A DNA stretch of 64,000 bases from Scytonema sp035967975 (lineage in GTDB: Bacteria > Cyanobacteriota > Cyanobacteriia > Cyanobacteriales > Nostocaceae): assembly GCA_035967975.1 (NCBI GenBank), contig JAWQFQ010000002.1, forward strand, positions 59,259 through 123,258, read 5' to 3'. A program made the position numbers and the translations under genes. A model generated the notes under the pieces. It saw only the letters and a program-made list of their open reading frames with translations. It did not search any database and was not told where the DNA came from. Shown in pieces: positions 52,010-61,461 of the stretch. Position 1 is the stretch's first letter; the number at the start of each line of letters is the position of its first letter.

Positions 52010-54046
52010 TTAATTTACTAATGAAGTTGAATTGTTAAAACGATAGGCGTAAGTTCTGGTTTTTGTTTCTTCTCCATTGACTGCTAGGGCTAATAGATGG
52101 GCGTTGTGTTGGATTAGTTGTTCGAGGCTTTCTTGGACGGGGTGACTGTGACTGATACCGGGACGGACGACAAACAAAACATTGGAAATGGTTGTCGCCA
52201 TCAAAGCCGTTTCACTCGTTAAACTAACAGGGGCGCTGTCAATGAGAACATAGTCATAGTTTCTGGTAGATCGCGCATCTCTTAAGGACTGCTCAAATTG
52301 TCCTTGTTTGACAAGTTGTACTATTTTATCTCCTGGTACGGGGACAGCTGGCAATACATCCAAATTAGGTTGTATTTGTACTGGTTTTGTGGTTTGTGCG
52401 TGGGGGGTGAAACCTAAACGGTGGCTCAGTGTGGCTTGTCGTAAGTCTCCATCAACAACTAATACCCGAAAACCTAACTCCACTAAGGCGCAAGCGAGTC
52501 CTAGGGTAATTGTTGTTTTTCCTTCTCCTGTATTGGCACTGGTAATTAATAACCGATGGTCTCTTAAAGATTGTAAGCTAATTGCAGAAGCAAGTCGTTG
52601 AAACTCGACTTCCGCATTCTTACCTACTTGCCATCCCGGATTGGATTGCTTAAACCGAGGAATGCGGACGATTATTTGGAATTTAATGGCTTGTAAATCT
52701 CTGGGACTCAACAGGGGGTTATTTCTTTCCAGCAACAACACTAAGGCAATGCTAGCAATCACTGATGCTAAAAAGGTATTGATAGCAATGAGAGAGAGTT
52801 TGGGACTGGTAGGTTTGGTGTCTACGCGGGGTGGGTCAAGGACTTGGACATTGGGATAAGCATTGAAGGCGTCAATATTGTTTTGTTGTACTTGGGCTAC
52901 TAAACCTTTGTAAACACCTTCAGCAACATCTACCTGTCTCTGTAGTTCTAATAAACGCTGGTGACTGGCTGGTAAACTTTTTAATGTGGTACTCAGTTGT
53001 TGAATTTGTGTGTCGAGGAGTTGAGCTTGACGATAGTATCCACTGGCTTCGCTCTCTGCTAATATCAATTGCTGGATTAAGCTGGAACGTCCTGCTTGTG
53101 TTTCTGTTGCTAGTGTAGTTTCTACTCGCGTCCCACCAGCAGCCGTAGCAACGTATTGCTGAAGTTGACGCTGTAGCTCCCGTTGCTGATTAAGTAGGTT
53201 CTGAACTTCTGGATGATTATCTGTTAAGGTTGTACGCTGTTTTACTAAAGCTGCGTCGATTTCAGCTAGTTTCCGTCGGACGAATTGATAATCTTCGTTT
53301 TCTCCCAATCCTAAGGACTTTATTGCTTGGTCGAATGTTAAGTTCAGGCGTGATGACAGGGATTGCGCCCGCTTGCGGTTAGCAGCTGATAGGGATATTG
53401 CTTGCGCTTTGGCTGTGGTTAATGTGTCTAGGGTGTTGACAAGTCCTTTGGTTTGTTCTTCATAGTTGGCTAGGTTGGTGGATTGTCGGAACTGTGACAA
53501 TTCCAGTTGTGCTTGAACTAATATGCGTTTTGCTTGGTCAAAATCTTTTTGGGAAAATTCCAGCCGCGCCTGATTGTTGGCTTGTCGCAGTTCGTTGAGG
53601 CGGTTTTGATAAGCTTGTATTAAGGTGTTTGCTCGCGATCGCGCCAATTCTGGACTTGACCCTTCTACTGCTAACCAAAGAATGGTCGATTGTTCTTGCG
53701 GCAAGACGTCAAACAGTTTTTTATATTTGCTCAGTCTATCAAACTTTCTTTTTTCTGGATCGGAGTTTAAAAGCTGTTCTAATAGGGCATCACTGGTAAG
53801 TATAGATGCTTGCACTTTGATAGGATTGACTTGGTCGGAAAAGCTGGGGTTTTTATTTTGCAATGAACCCAGCGTTCCCAAATTGGCATTTAGGTCACTT
53901 GTTGAATCTGGGAGAATCAACTGTGTGGTTGCAGTCCATACTTTTTGTGAATATTGATAAGAGGCGACAGCTGCAGCAATTAAGAGCGCATTTAAGATGA
54001 GCAAAGGCTTCCAATGCCTAGCTGTTATTGCAAGTACTCTGTTCAT
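52010..54046 (-). CDS. Wzz/Wzc-like polysaccharide co-polymerase with ATPase domain
   Basis: 678-residue inner-membrane protein. Wzz domain between two membrane helices (about 15-33 and 412-435) with long coiled coils (about 150-400). The C-terminal BY-kinase-like domain has Walker A SANTGEGKTTITLGLA, Walker A' VLVVDGDLR and Walker B DYVLIDSAPV. The C-terminal tail has only two tyrosines (TYAYRF) instead of the usual Tyr cluster, so autophosphorylation control may be weak or absent. Controls chain length and export with a Wza-type channel not encoded here. Confidence 0.92.
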   Translation of the reverse strand: MNRVLAITARHWKPLLILNALLIAAAVASYQYSQKVWTATTQLILPDSTSDLNANLGTLGSLQNKNPSFSDQVNPIKVQASILTSDALLEQLLNSDPEKRKFDRLSKYKKLFDVLPQEQSTILWLAVEGSSPELARSRANTLIQAYQNRLNELRQANNQARLEFSQKDFDQAKRILVQAQLELSQFRQSTNLANYEEQTKGLVNTLDTLTTAKAQAISLSAANRKRAQSLSSRLNLTFDQAIKSLGLGENEDYQFVRRKLAEIDAALVKQRTTLTDNHPEVQNLLNQQRELQRQLQQYVATAAGGTRVETTLATETQAGRSSLIQQLILAESEASGYYRQAQLLDTQIQQLSTTLKSLPASHQRLLELQRQVDVAEGVYKGLVAQVQQNNIDAFNAYPNVQVLDPPRVDTKPTSPKLSLIAINTFLASVIASIALVLLLERNNPLLSPRDLQAIKFQIIVRIPRFKQSNPGWQVGKNAEVEFQRLASAISLQSLRDHRLLITSANTGEGKTTITLGLACALVELGFRVLVVDGDLRQATLSHRLGFTPHAQTTKPVQIQPNLDVLPAVPVPGDKIVQLVKQGQFEQSLRDARSTRNYDYVLIDSAPVSLTSETALMATTISNVLFVVRPGISHSHPVQESLEQLIQHNAHLLALAVNGEETKTRTYAYRFNNSTSLVN

Positions 54047-54358
54047 GTGTCTTTTTTATCCTTGCGAATGCGTCTTTACTTATGGGAACACATCAGTTGA
54101 TTATCGGTTAAATTTTAACATCTTACTCCTGAATTACTAGAAGATGACTTGTAAAAAACCGCCTTCCCTTCGGGACACTTTGTGAACGCGCAGCGTCTCG
54201 CAGAGAAGACGCCAAGAGCGCCAAGATTAAGATAAGTCATTTTGTACTAATAAGGGAGTAAGCATGAAAAATTACAATTCTTCTTTTTTAGTGTACTGAA
54301 TCTGCTATATATAAAATTCAGTGTGAAAGAGTAAAAGTTGCATATTGGATGAGAGCGA
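54047..54358. other. Divergent intergenic region with repeat
   Basis: About 312 bases between the Wzc-like and polymerase genes. 54165-54210 carries CTTCCCTTCGGGACAC and GAACGCGCAGCGTCTCG, related to the repeats at 32059 and 43748. The promoters of both genes should lie here. Confidence 0.45.
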
Positions 54359-55675
54359 ATGCTAAACGTCCTCACAAATCAGCCTACTTCTGAAGCTCAA
54401 GTTTTTAATTTCAAAGATTTGTCAACTGCCGAAAGGGTGGTTTTTTGGGGCATTGTTCTGACTCCTGTTTGGTGGCTTTTGGGTATACAGCCTTTGTTTT
54501 ATCCGGTGCTTGTGATTGTTTTGCTTGCGATCGCCTTTGACTTGGATAAGGTGATTCGCGGTTCTTTACCAGTCTGTATTTGGGCTTGGTTGGGAATGGC
54601 GATGGTGATGCTGTGGACAGCAATCCTCGGTCTTCATGAGATAGGTTTTCCTTTGCAGCAAACCGCTGCTGGTGCGTTCACTTTCTTGAAAAGCTACTTC
54701 TTTATTTTTGCTTGCTTGGTTTTGCCATTCTGGACTAAGTTACGGGTACAGGTGATTACTCGTGCTGTTGCTTGGATGGCGGCTAGCTATTTGCTCGCAA
54801 CGGCTGTTCAAATGGTCTTGCTTGCTGTCGGGTTTAATGATGTTGTTTTGACACCTCCATTAGCACGCTTGATTCCTGGCGAGAAAAGTAGTTTGCTGAT
54901 TCCGCTTGCTAGCATCCGTCCCTTCTTTGGTGTCCCTCTTCCAAGAACAGTGCTTTACACTCCAGACCCACCAATTTTAGGGACTTGTTCGCTTTTATGT
55001 TTTCTTATCTGTCTTGGTGAACCAAACCGTCGTCTGCGGAATGCGGCTTTGGCTGGTTCTTTGTGTGGTTTGATAGTGAGTTTCAGCCGACTGGCTTTGA
55101 TTTGCTTACCTGTGGCGGTTTTGATTATTATCTGCTTTCGCAGTGCGATCGCAAGGGAAATTTATCTTTGGTTAGCCTCGCTGACATTTTTACTTTGTGG
55201 TTTTCTAGGTCTAACAGTAGGTGATTTAATCACTAAGCCACTGGAGATTTTTGATAGTGCGCGTGCTGAGTCATCGAAAGTACGAGCATTGGTTGTGAGT
55301 AAAACTTTTGAGGCTTGGCAAGACAAAATCTGGTTGGGTTGGGGAGTCATACGAAGTTCAGTGAATGTGTATGATGATGCTTATATTACGCTTGGTTCTT
55401 TTTCTAGCTACACAGCAGTTCTGTATTTACACGGAATAGTTGGCTTTGTTTTTTTAGTGGTCGCTATGGTGATTACACTGTTTACGTTCTATGGTTCTGC
55501 TGTACGTGGCGATGCGTTGAGTAAGCGTTCATTTGCTTGTTTAGTGATGTTGTATTTACAGATGAATTCTGTCCCTTTGAGTTGGATAGCGGTGTTTTTG
55601 TGGTTCTTTTTCTTGTGGTTGGGTGCGGTTCTAACGACAATACATAAAGATAATTTGGCTTGGTCGAGTTGGTGA
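54359..55675 (+). CDS. O-antigen ligase/polymerase-like membrane protein
   Basis: 438 residues with about eleven hydrophobic segments and the large periplasmic loop (about 280-345; TKPLEIFDSARAESSKVRA and WLGWGVIRSS) typical of the Wzy_C/O-antigen ligase family. It is the only rightward gene of the locus. By family it would polymerise or ligate lipid-linked repeat units outside the membrane. ATG start at 54359. Confidence 0.85.
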   Translation: MLNVLTNQPTSEAQVFNFKDLSTAERVVFWGIVLTPVWWLLGIQPLFYPVLVIVLLAIAFDLDKVIRGSLPVCIWAWLGMAMVMLWTAILGLHEIGFPLQQTAAGAFTFLKSYFFIFACLVLPFWTKLRVQVITRAVAWMAASYLLATAVQMVLLAVGFNDVVLTPPLARLIPGEKSSLLIPLASIRPFFGVPLPRTVLYTPDPPILGTCSLLCFLICLGEPNRRLRNAALAGSLCGLIVSFSRLALICLPVAVLIIICFRSAIAREIYLWLASLTFLLCGFLGLTVGDLITKPLEIFDSARAESSKVRALVVSKTFEAWQDKIWLGWGVIRSSVNVYDDAYITLGSFSSYTAVLYLHGIVGFVFLVVAMVITLFTFYGSAVRGDALSKRSFACLVMLYLQMNSVPLSWIAVFLWFFFLWLGAVLTTIHKDNLAWSSW

Positions 55676-55710
55676 GGGGATAGGGTTTCATGGAAGAATT
55701 AAAAAAACCG

Positions 55711-55743
55711 CAGCCTGTAGCAGCCTGTAGCAGCCTGTAGCAG
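55711..55743. repeat. CAGCCTGTAG tandem repeat
   Basis: Three perfect copies of the decamer CAGCCTGTAG plus a partial fourth, immediately downstream of two convergent genes. Confidence 0.9.
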
Positions 55744-55752
55744 ATGATTAGT

Positions 55753-56559
55753 TTAACTTCTGACTTGTGACTTGATTTTCTGACAAACTGTTAGTTCGCC
55801 GGAATGGGACAGGTTATATTGATATGTGGATAGAGCTTGGAAGAAGGTATTTTCGCATTCTTTGCCATGTAGTTCTATCACAATGTTTTGAACTCGGTTT
55901 AACCAATTCTCGTAGTTCTGTGAGAAAATGACGGTTTCGGCTCCTTCTACATCCATTTTTAATAGGTCAATGCTTGACTTGCTAGATTTTTCTAACAAGT
56001 TGAGTATATCTAGGGCGAGTAAGTCTGGTTGTTCGTTTTCTTTACTTTCTTCTACTCGTGTTCCCCATTCGTTTCCGTTACCGTAATGGCGAATGACTAA
56101 GCCTGTTTGATGAGACCAGATTGCTGAACGAATGAGAGTCACTCTATCACAATATGGTGATAGATTTTTTTGACAAACTTTGAAGTTCTCTTCATCTGGT
56201 TCAACGGCTATAACATGAGCATGAGGATATTTGTTGAGTAAGTAAATGGAAGAGTAGCCTACGTTAGCACCACAATCTAGTATTACCTTGAAATCTTCGC
56301 CTTCTTGTAGGACAGAATACTCTTCTTCGACAAATATTTGATAAAAAACGTCTAAATCTGATGATTGATAGCGTGCATAAATTGGATGTTCATATTTTGG
56401 CAAATGCAATTTCAGATATCTATTCTTTGGTTCTAAACCAAGTTTAGATAACATTGAAAGTAAAGGTTTTGGTAAACGCCTATAACGTCTGTAGAGTATG
56501 ACTCCGAAGAGACCGGATTTCAGTAACCAAAAATAGAAAGGAAGGACGTTTAGTTTCAT
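55753..56559 (-). CDS. FkbM-family methyltransferase
   Basis: 268 residues. The SAM motif is VILDCGANVGYSSIYL (about residues 97-112), then HVIAVEPDEENFKVCQKN, and SIDLLKMDVEGAE, the FkbM signature, near residue 205. Such enzymes O-methylate sugars in polysaccharide loci. Next to the glycosyltransferases here it probably methylates a residue of the exported polymer. ATG start at 56559. Confidence 0.9.
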   Translation of the reverse strand: MKLNVLPFYFWLLKSGLFGVILYRRYRRLPKPLLSMLSKLGLEPKNRYLKLHLPKYEHPIYARYQSSDLDVFYQIFVEEEYSVLQEGEDFKVILDCGANVGYSSIYLLNKYPHAHVIAVEPDEENFKVCQKNLSPYCDRVTLIRSAIWSHQTGLVIRHYGNGNEWGTRVEESKENEQPDLLALDILNLLEKSSKSSIDLLKMDVEGAETVIFSQNYENWLNRVQNIVIELHGKECENTFFQALSTYQYNLSHSGELTVCQKIKSQVRS

Positions 56560-56643
56560 AAGTTGATAGTAGTTAGTGGTTAGTGGTTAGTCGGAAAGGT
56601 ACTTGTATAAGATTGTGGTTGCTGTGTGTGTGATTTTGGAATT

Positions 56644-57801
56644 TTATCTTGAGGATAATTGAAGAGAATTAGGAACGTTTGAAGCTTTTTTCAAAGTTTC
56701 TACACCTAATACATTGAGATATTTCTCAACACAAGCGTCTAACGTAAATTGATGCAGCCAATTTGGGTCAACTGGCTTGATATTGCCAGATAATACGTTT
56801 AAGATTGCTTGTGCTATGGCTTCACTATCACCGACTGGTGTCAACCATCCGTATTTGCCGTTTGCTAAAATTTCAGATGGACCACTTTCACAATCTGTAG
56901 ATACAACTGGAGTTTCTACAGCTAGTGCTTCTACAAGTACATTTCCCAAACCTTCCCAAGCTGAAGACAAAACAAATACTGAAGCCTTCGCCATATAAGC
57001 GTAAGGATTTTGTACAAAACCTAAAAACGCAACTTCTTGTTCTAAACCCAATTTATGCACTAATGTTTCTAGATGTTTTTGTTCCGGTCCATTTCCCAAA
57101 ATGACCAACCGTGCTGGACGCACTTGTCGTACTTTAGCAAAAGCACGAATGAGTGTAGGAAAATCCTTTTGAGAATGTAATCTTCCTACTCCCAAGATGA
57201 CTGGAACTTCTTTCGACTGAAACCAAGGGTGAGTGACTGGTTGTTTGGCTAAAGCAAACAGTTCAGGAAATATAACTGGATTGTGAATCACCTGTATGCG
57301 TTCTAAGGGTAAAGAAGTTACACTTGCTAAATCTTTTGCTACTCCGTGGGAAACAGCTACAATCTTATCTGCCCAAGGATAAAAAAGCCTAGCTGCTAGG
57401 GGGGTCAGACGGACTGATAGCTGTGGTATCCGTTGCGCTTCTTGGGAAAGTGTATTACGTTCTGATACTAAGACCTGTGTGGATACACCAGCAAGACGTT
57501 TTGCCCATAGAGCTATCTCACAAGGGTAGTGTAGCGCAGTCAGCAGATTTGCAGGGCGCTCTTGTCGCAGGTATTCTACTAACTTGGGAAGACTATATGG
57601 CATCCATCTTGCTTTTAAGTCTACAACACGAATTTCTGGTGGCACAAATGCCATGTATGGTCCTTCTGCTCTTGCAAGTACAAAATCGACTTTGAGTTGG
57701 CGTTCGATGAAAGCACGAGCTAGATTAAGCATAGCTTTCTCCGCTCCACCACCATAAAGACCACGAAGGAAAATCGCAATATCTGGTGAGGATTTAGGCA
57801 T
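56644..57801 (-). CDS. GT4-family glycosyltransferase
   Basis: 385 residues with the GT-B fold: N-terminal LRGLYGGGAEKAMLNLARAF (acceptor side) and C-terminal VILGVGRLHSQKDFPTLIRA, the EX7E-like segment SSAWEGLGNVLVEALA with both Glu, and VSTDCESGPSEIL. Retaining sugar transfer from NDP- or other sugar donors to a lipid-linked glycan is expected. Its start overlaps the end of the upstream GT4 gene by eight bases, showing tight coupling. Confidence 0.92.
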   Translation of the reverse strand: MPKSSPDIAIFLRGLYGGGAEKAMLNLARAFIERQLKVDFVLARAEGPYMAFVPPEIRVVDLKARWMPYSLPKLVEYLRQERPANLLTALHYPCEIALWAKRLAGVSTQVLVSERNTLSQEAQRIPQLSVRLTPLAARLFYPWADKIVAVSHGVAKDLASVTSLPLERIQVIHNPVIFPELFALAKQPVTHPWFQSKEVPVILGVGRLHSQKDFPTLIRAFAKVRQVRPARLVILGNGPEQKHLETLVHKLGLEQEVAFLGFVQNPYAYMAKASVFVLSSAWEGLGNVLVEALAVETPVVSTDCESGPSEILANGKYGWLTPVGDSEAIAQAILNVLSGNIKPVDPNWLHQFTLDACVEKYLNVLGVETLKKASNVPNSLQLSSR

Positions 57802-58933
57802 AGAGCTTTTGTTTGTTTTCTTTTGATTTGGAGCATTGAGATATACTTTTCATCAACGTAAAAATTGCACTGTAGTTGCGACGGGCGTCAAAACATTTTT
57901 CGGCTTTGTTGCGACTAGCAACCGCCATTGCAACTCTTTTTGTCTCGTTGTTTTTGAGGGCGTGGATAGCAGCGATCGCAGCTTTTGTATCGCCAGGAGG
58001 TACAATTAATCCTTGTATTCCATCTTCTACTTGCTCTGGTAGTGCGCCAACATCAGTCGTGATGACTGGTAAGCCTGCTGACATTGCTTCAATAACTACG
58101 TTTGGGAAGCAGTCGCCAAGGGTGGGAAATACAAAAATGTCGGCGTTGGCGTACAATTCCCGGAGGGCTGGGCTGTTAGCAGTTAGACCGTAATGGATTT
58201 GAATTCCTTCCATACCTGCTATCTCGCGCTCAATGTCTGTATCTTTTGTAACTATATCTAGGGTGCAATCTTGGTTTAACCCATTACGAAATGCATCTAG
58301 GAGTGTATAACCTCCTTTTCGAGCAAAATCACCTCCTACAAACAATAACCGCAGGCGATCGCTTGTGTCAGTTTTCTTTTTGCACCCGAAATTCCACTGT
58401 TCCAAGTTGATACCTGGAGGAATGACTATAACTTTATCGGGAGATATACTGTAATCTCTAACTAGCGAATCTTTAGCCCATTGACAAAATGTCACAATAA
58501 CAGTAGCAGCCTGATATGTCTTTTGATTCCACAAAAACTTGCTGCGTTCGACTAAAGAATGACCACTCACTTTATGATTGTAACCAGTGCCAACAGTATC
58601 GTAGTTGAGTGGTGTGGCGTCTGTGGAAATTATAGTTGGTATGTGTTGCATTAGGGGAATAGCAAACAACGCCAATGTTTGCGTATGTAGAAATAAAGCT
58701 TCTATAGAACTGGATTTCATAGCAGTTTTGAGGAAATCACGAGTCCGCAAACTAGCTCGCAATGACCAGTTATTACGAATCACTGGTAAGTTTTCCCAAA
58801 TATCATTGATACCGTCTTGTATTGGTATCCAAGTAGGGGTGATTTCGCGATCTTCTGTCGCCCAGCGTCTTAGATTCTGGTAGTGGGTAATATGTCCTAA
58901 TGCTTGCTCAACTGCAAAGCCAAAATTAAACAT
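57794..58933 (-). CDS. GT4-family glycosyltransferase
   Basis: 379 residues, GT-B fold. C-terminal half has LLFVGGDFARKGGYTLLDAF, FPTLGDCFPNVVIEAMSAGL (EX7E-like, first acidic position Asp rather than Glu) and VITTDVGALPEQVEDG. The N-terminal half is less conserved, as usual for acceptor domains. It is the first of the overlapping GT4 pair. ATG start at 58933. Confidence 0.9.
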   Translation of the reverse strand: MFNFGFAVEQALGHITHYQNLRRWATEDREITPTWIPIQDGINDIWENLPVIRNNWSLRASLRTRDFLKTAMKSSSIEALFLHTQTLALFAIPLMQHIPTIISTDATPLNYDTVGTGYNHKVSGHSLVERSKFLWNQKTYQAATVIVTFCQWAKDSLVRDYSISPDKVIVIPPGINLEQWNFGCKKKTDTSDRLRLLFVGGDFARKGGYTLLDAFRNGLNQDCTLDIVTKDTDIEREIAGMEGIQIHYGLTANSPALRELYANADIFVFPTLGDCFPNVVIEAMSAGLPVITTDVGALPEQVEDGIQGLIVPPGDTKAAIAAIHALKNNETKRVAMAVASRNKAEKCFDARRNYSAIFTLMKSISQCSKSKENKQKLYA

Positions 58934-58964
58934 ATAGTCATCCTAAAACATTTGTAAACAATTT

Positions 58965-59035
58965 TAGTTGCTAATTGCTAATTGCTAATTGCTCAGTAAG
59001 CGTTCAGTTGTCAGCTATTAGCTATTAGCTATTAG
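58965..59035. repeat. Tandem repeats of GCTAATT and AGCTATT type
   Basis: GCTAATTGCTAATTGCTAATTG then AGCTATTAGCTATTAGC units between the GT4 and flippase genes. Short tandem repeats of the STRR class. Confidence 0.8.
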
Positions 59036-59050
59036 TAATTTTCACACAAT

Positions 59051-60484
59051 TTAACGGCTGTATTTTCCTTTCATAAAGCTAGCAGATTTAATTAGAAGAT
59101 TTTGGTATTTTATAAACTGTTTTGGTGATAATAATCTCACATTTATTATGTAAAAACAAAGAAAAGCAATTGGTTTGATAATAAATGGAAACAATAATGA
59201 CATTCCTAGAGATGGGAGTACTAAGATTAAGGCTTTAAAACAGGTTATAAAAAACTTTTTTAGAGACCACTTAAATTTATGACAGCCTACCCACCACCAG
59301 GAAATTGTCCAAACTATTCCTAAGATAAAAGCTACAGCAATACTCACACCTAAAATTCCTGAATATCGAGCCCCAAGAATGAAACTTATAACAGCAAGAG
59401 GAGCAATATACATATTCACTTTAGCATTCAAGTCTGGACGACCTTTAGCAGCAAGCATAGACTGTAAGGGGCTATTGATGACACGAAAATAAGCAAATAT
59501 AAGCAACCAGGGAATTACAATGGTTATAGGAGTCCACTGAGAGCCAAATACGAGAGATATTAAAGGTTTATCGATGATTAAAAATAATAGTGCGTAGATG
59601 GGGGCAATAATAAAACTTATTTCTTCAACAACTCTAAAAAGAGTATCTTCTTGATGTTTTTCGTCGTTAATTTGAGCAAAAACTGGCATTCCTAGTTGTG
59701 ATGCGATCGCATTAAAAATAGTTGAGAGTGCCATCGTAAGTTGATAAGCCAGATTATAGTAACCAAGGCTTGTACTACCCAGTATTTTACCAACCACAAG
59801 ATTATCAATATTTGCATTGACATAAAATCCAAAACTAGAGCCTGTAGCTCCTAAACAGAACGATAAAACTTCAGATTTTATCTCCGAGTTAATCTCCCAA
59901 CGTAAATTCTGACCTGATTTATATTGAGTTAGGATACACGCTACGATCCAACTAGCAGCATCTCCTATTGCAAATGACCAATAACTTAAACCAAGTAAAG
60001 CAGACCCGATTGTAGACAGCAATCGAGTGATACCACTGAGCAAATTTATATTTGCTAATTCTTGATATTGCATCTGTCTTGTCATAATTCCCGAATAAAT
60101 ATAGAAGACAGAAGACAACACTAAATTACAAGCAAATATAACTAGTAACCAGGTTAAGTTTGGTTGATTGAACCAATGAGCTACTAATGGTGCAGTAGCT
60201 ACCATCGCTATACCAAAAGTGATTCCAATACAAAGGCTGATTGTATAAGTTGTATTTAAGTATCGTTTATCTTCAGTTCCTTTGTAAAGGATAAATGACC
60301 CAGTTGAATTTTGAGTAAAGAGTGTAAAGAAAGACCAGAAAACATAAGCAATACCAATGACTCCAAAATCAGCAGGTAAGAGTAATCGGGCTAAAATTAA
60401 ATTACTGATCAGAGCAAAAAAGCGTGAGAGAAAGGTACTGTAGGTTATCCAAAATCCGCTTTTAATGAGAGAAATTGGTTTCAT
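59051..60484 (-). CDS. Wzx-type polysaccharide flippase (PST/MATE-like)
   Basis: 477 residues with about 12 to 14 membrane helices. Starts with KSGFWITYSTFLSRFFALIS and ARLLLPADFGVIGIAYVFW, diagnostic for the Polysacc_synt family; GKILGSTSLGYYNLAYQL is another family segment. It should move undecaprenyl-linked repeat units across the cytoplasmic membrane for the polymerase at 54359. ATG start at 60484. Confidence 0.92.
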   Translation of the reverse strand: MKPISLIKSGFWITYSTFLSRFFALISNLILARLLLPADFGVIGIAYVFWSFFTLFTQNSTGSFILYKGTEDKRYLNTTYTISLCIGITFGIAMVATAPLVAHWFNQPNLTWLLVIFACNLVLSSVFYIYSGIMTRQMQYQELANINLLSGITRLLSTIGSALLGLSYWSFAIGDAASWIVACILTQYKSGQNLRWEINSEIKSEVLSFCLGATGSSFGFYVNANIDNLVVGKILGSTSLGYYNLAYQLTMALSTIFNAIASQLGMPVFAQINDEKHQEDTLFRVVEEISFIIAPIYALLFLIIDKPLISLVFGSQWTPITIVIPWLLIFAYFRVINSPLQSMLAAKGRPDLNAKVNMYIAPLAVISFILGARYSGILGVSIAVAFILGIVWTISWWWVGCHKFKWSLKKFFITCFKALILVLPSLGMSLLFPFIIKPIAFLCFYIINVRLLSPKQFIKYQNLLIKSASFMKGKYSR

Positions 60485-60522
60485 TGAGAGGGTTTAGGGT
60501 GTAAGGTGTGAGGGAAGTTGGG

Positions 60523-61461
60523 TTATGATAGCGATCGCCCAATCAAGAATTGAGTAATGGGTGATAAATACACAGCTGCTAAAGTGACCAGAGCTCTTGG
60601 GTCAGAGTAAAATATAGACTTATCTGCATACAACGCTTGCTGAATATACTCGCGCCCTTGTTTGAAATCTTTAGCTTGAAGACATAACCGGGCTAGATAG
60701 CGGTACATATAAGCATAGGCTGTGTGTAGCATTGGCTCGACTACCTTTGGAGAACGATGATAAGCCTTCTGAAGCACCTGCTCGCAGTAGTGCTGCATTT
60801 GTGCCACATTAAAGGAAAGCCCTGAAGGGCGAACACGGTAGTAACACAATATGCGTGTTTCTCTGTAAAAGTTCCAGCGTCGTTTTTCCGCTACTCTCAT
60901 CCAAAAATCAAGGTCTTCACAGCTGCGTAGCTCTTCGTCAAACTCACCGACTTCTTCGCACAGACAGCGACGGAACACAGCATTAGAACCATGACCAACG
61001 AAGTTTTTACACAGTAAAGCCAAAAGAGGGTCTGGCTTTACTGGTTTACCACTTATATGAATCAAAGTTGGACTTCCGTCATTGCGAATAGCTCTAGAAG
61101 CACTATAGACGACTCCAACCTCTGAGGTGCGATCGAGCCTTTGTACGTGATTAGCTAATTTATCTGGGTGATAAACGTCATCACCATCAAGCAGAGCAAT
61201 GTATTCCCCACGCGCATGACGAATACCATAGTTACGTGCTGATGAAAGACCTCCATTTTGTTTTTGCAAGAGAATAAAGCGTGAATCTCTCTCCGTATAA
61301 GATTTGACCTCTAAAGTCGTACCATCCACCGAGCCATCATCCACTACAATCGCTTCAAAATCATTGAAGGATTGACGCTCCAAAGAATTCAGTGCGTCCT
61401 TAATGTAGGAACGAACGTTATATGCGGGAACAATAACACTCACTTTTGGGGAAACAACCAT
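60523..61461 (-). CDS. GT2-family glycosyltransferase
   Basis: 312 residues, GT-A fold. VSVIVPAYNVRSYIKDALNS at the N terminus, nucleotide-binding VVDDGSVDGT, the DxD-like ALLDGDDVYHPDKL and CEDLDFWMRVAEKR with the catalytic Asp. The C-terminal part is helical, perhaps TPR-like. ATG overlaps the stop of the GT14 gene by one base (TAATG), indicating translational coupling. Confidence 0.93.
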   Translation of the reverse strand: MVVSPKVSVIVPAYNVRSYIKDALNSLERQSFNDFEAIVVDDGSVDGTTLEVKSYTERDSRFILLQKQNGGLSSARNYGIRHARGEYIALLDGDDVYHPDKLANHVQRLDRTSEVGVVYSASRAIRNDGSPTLIHISGKPVKPDPLLALLCKNFVGHGSNAVFRRCLCEEVGEFDEELRSCEDLDFWMRVAEKRRWNFYRETRILCYYRVRPSGLSFNVAQMQHYCEQVLQKAYHRSPKVVEPMLHTAYAYMYRYLARLCLQAKDFKQGREYIQQALYADKSIFYSDPRALVTLAAVYLSPITQFLIGRSLS

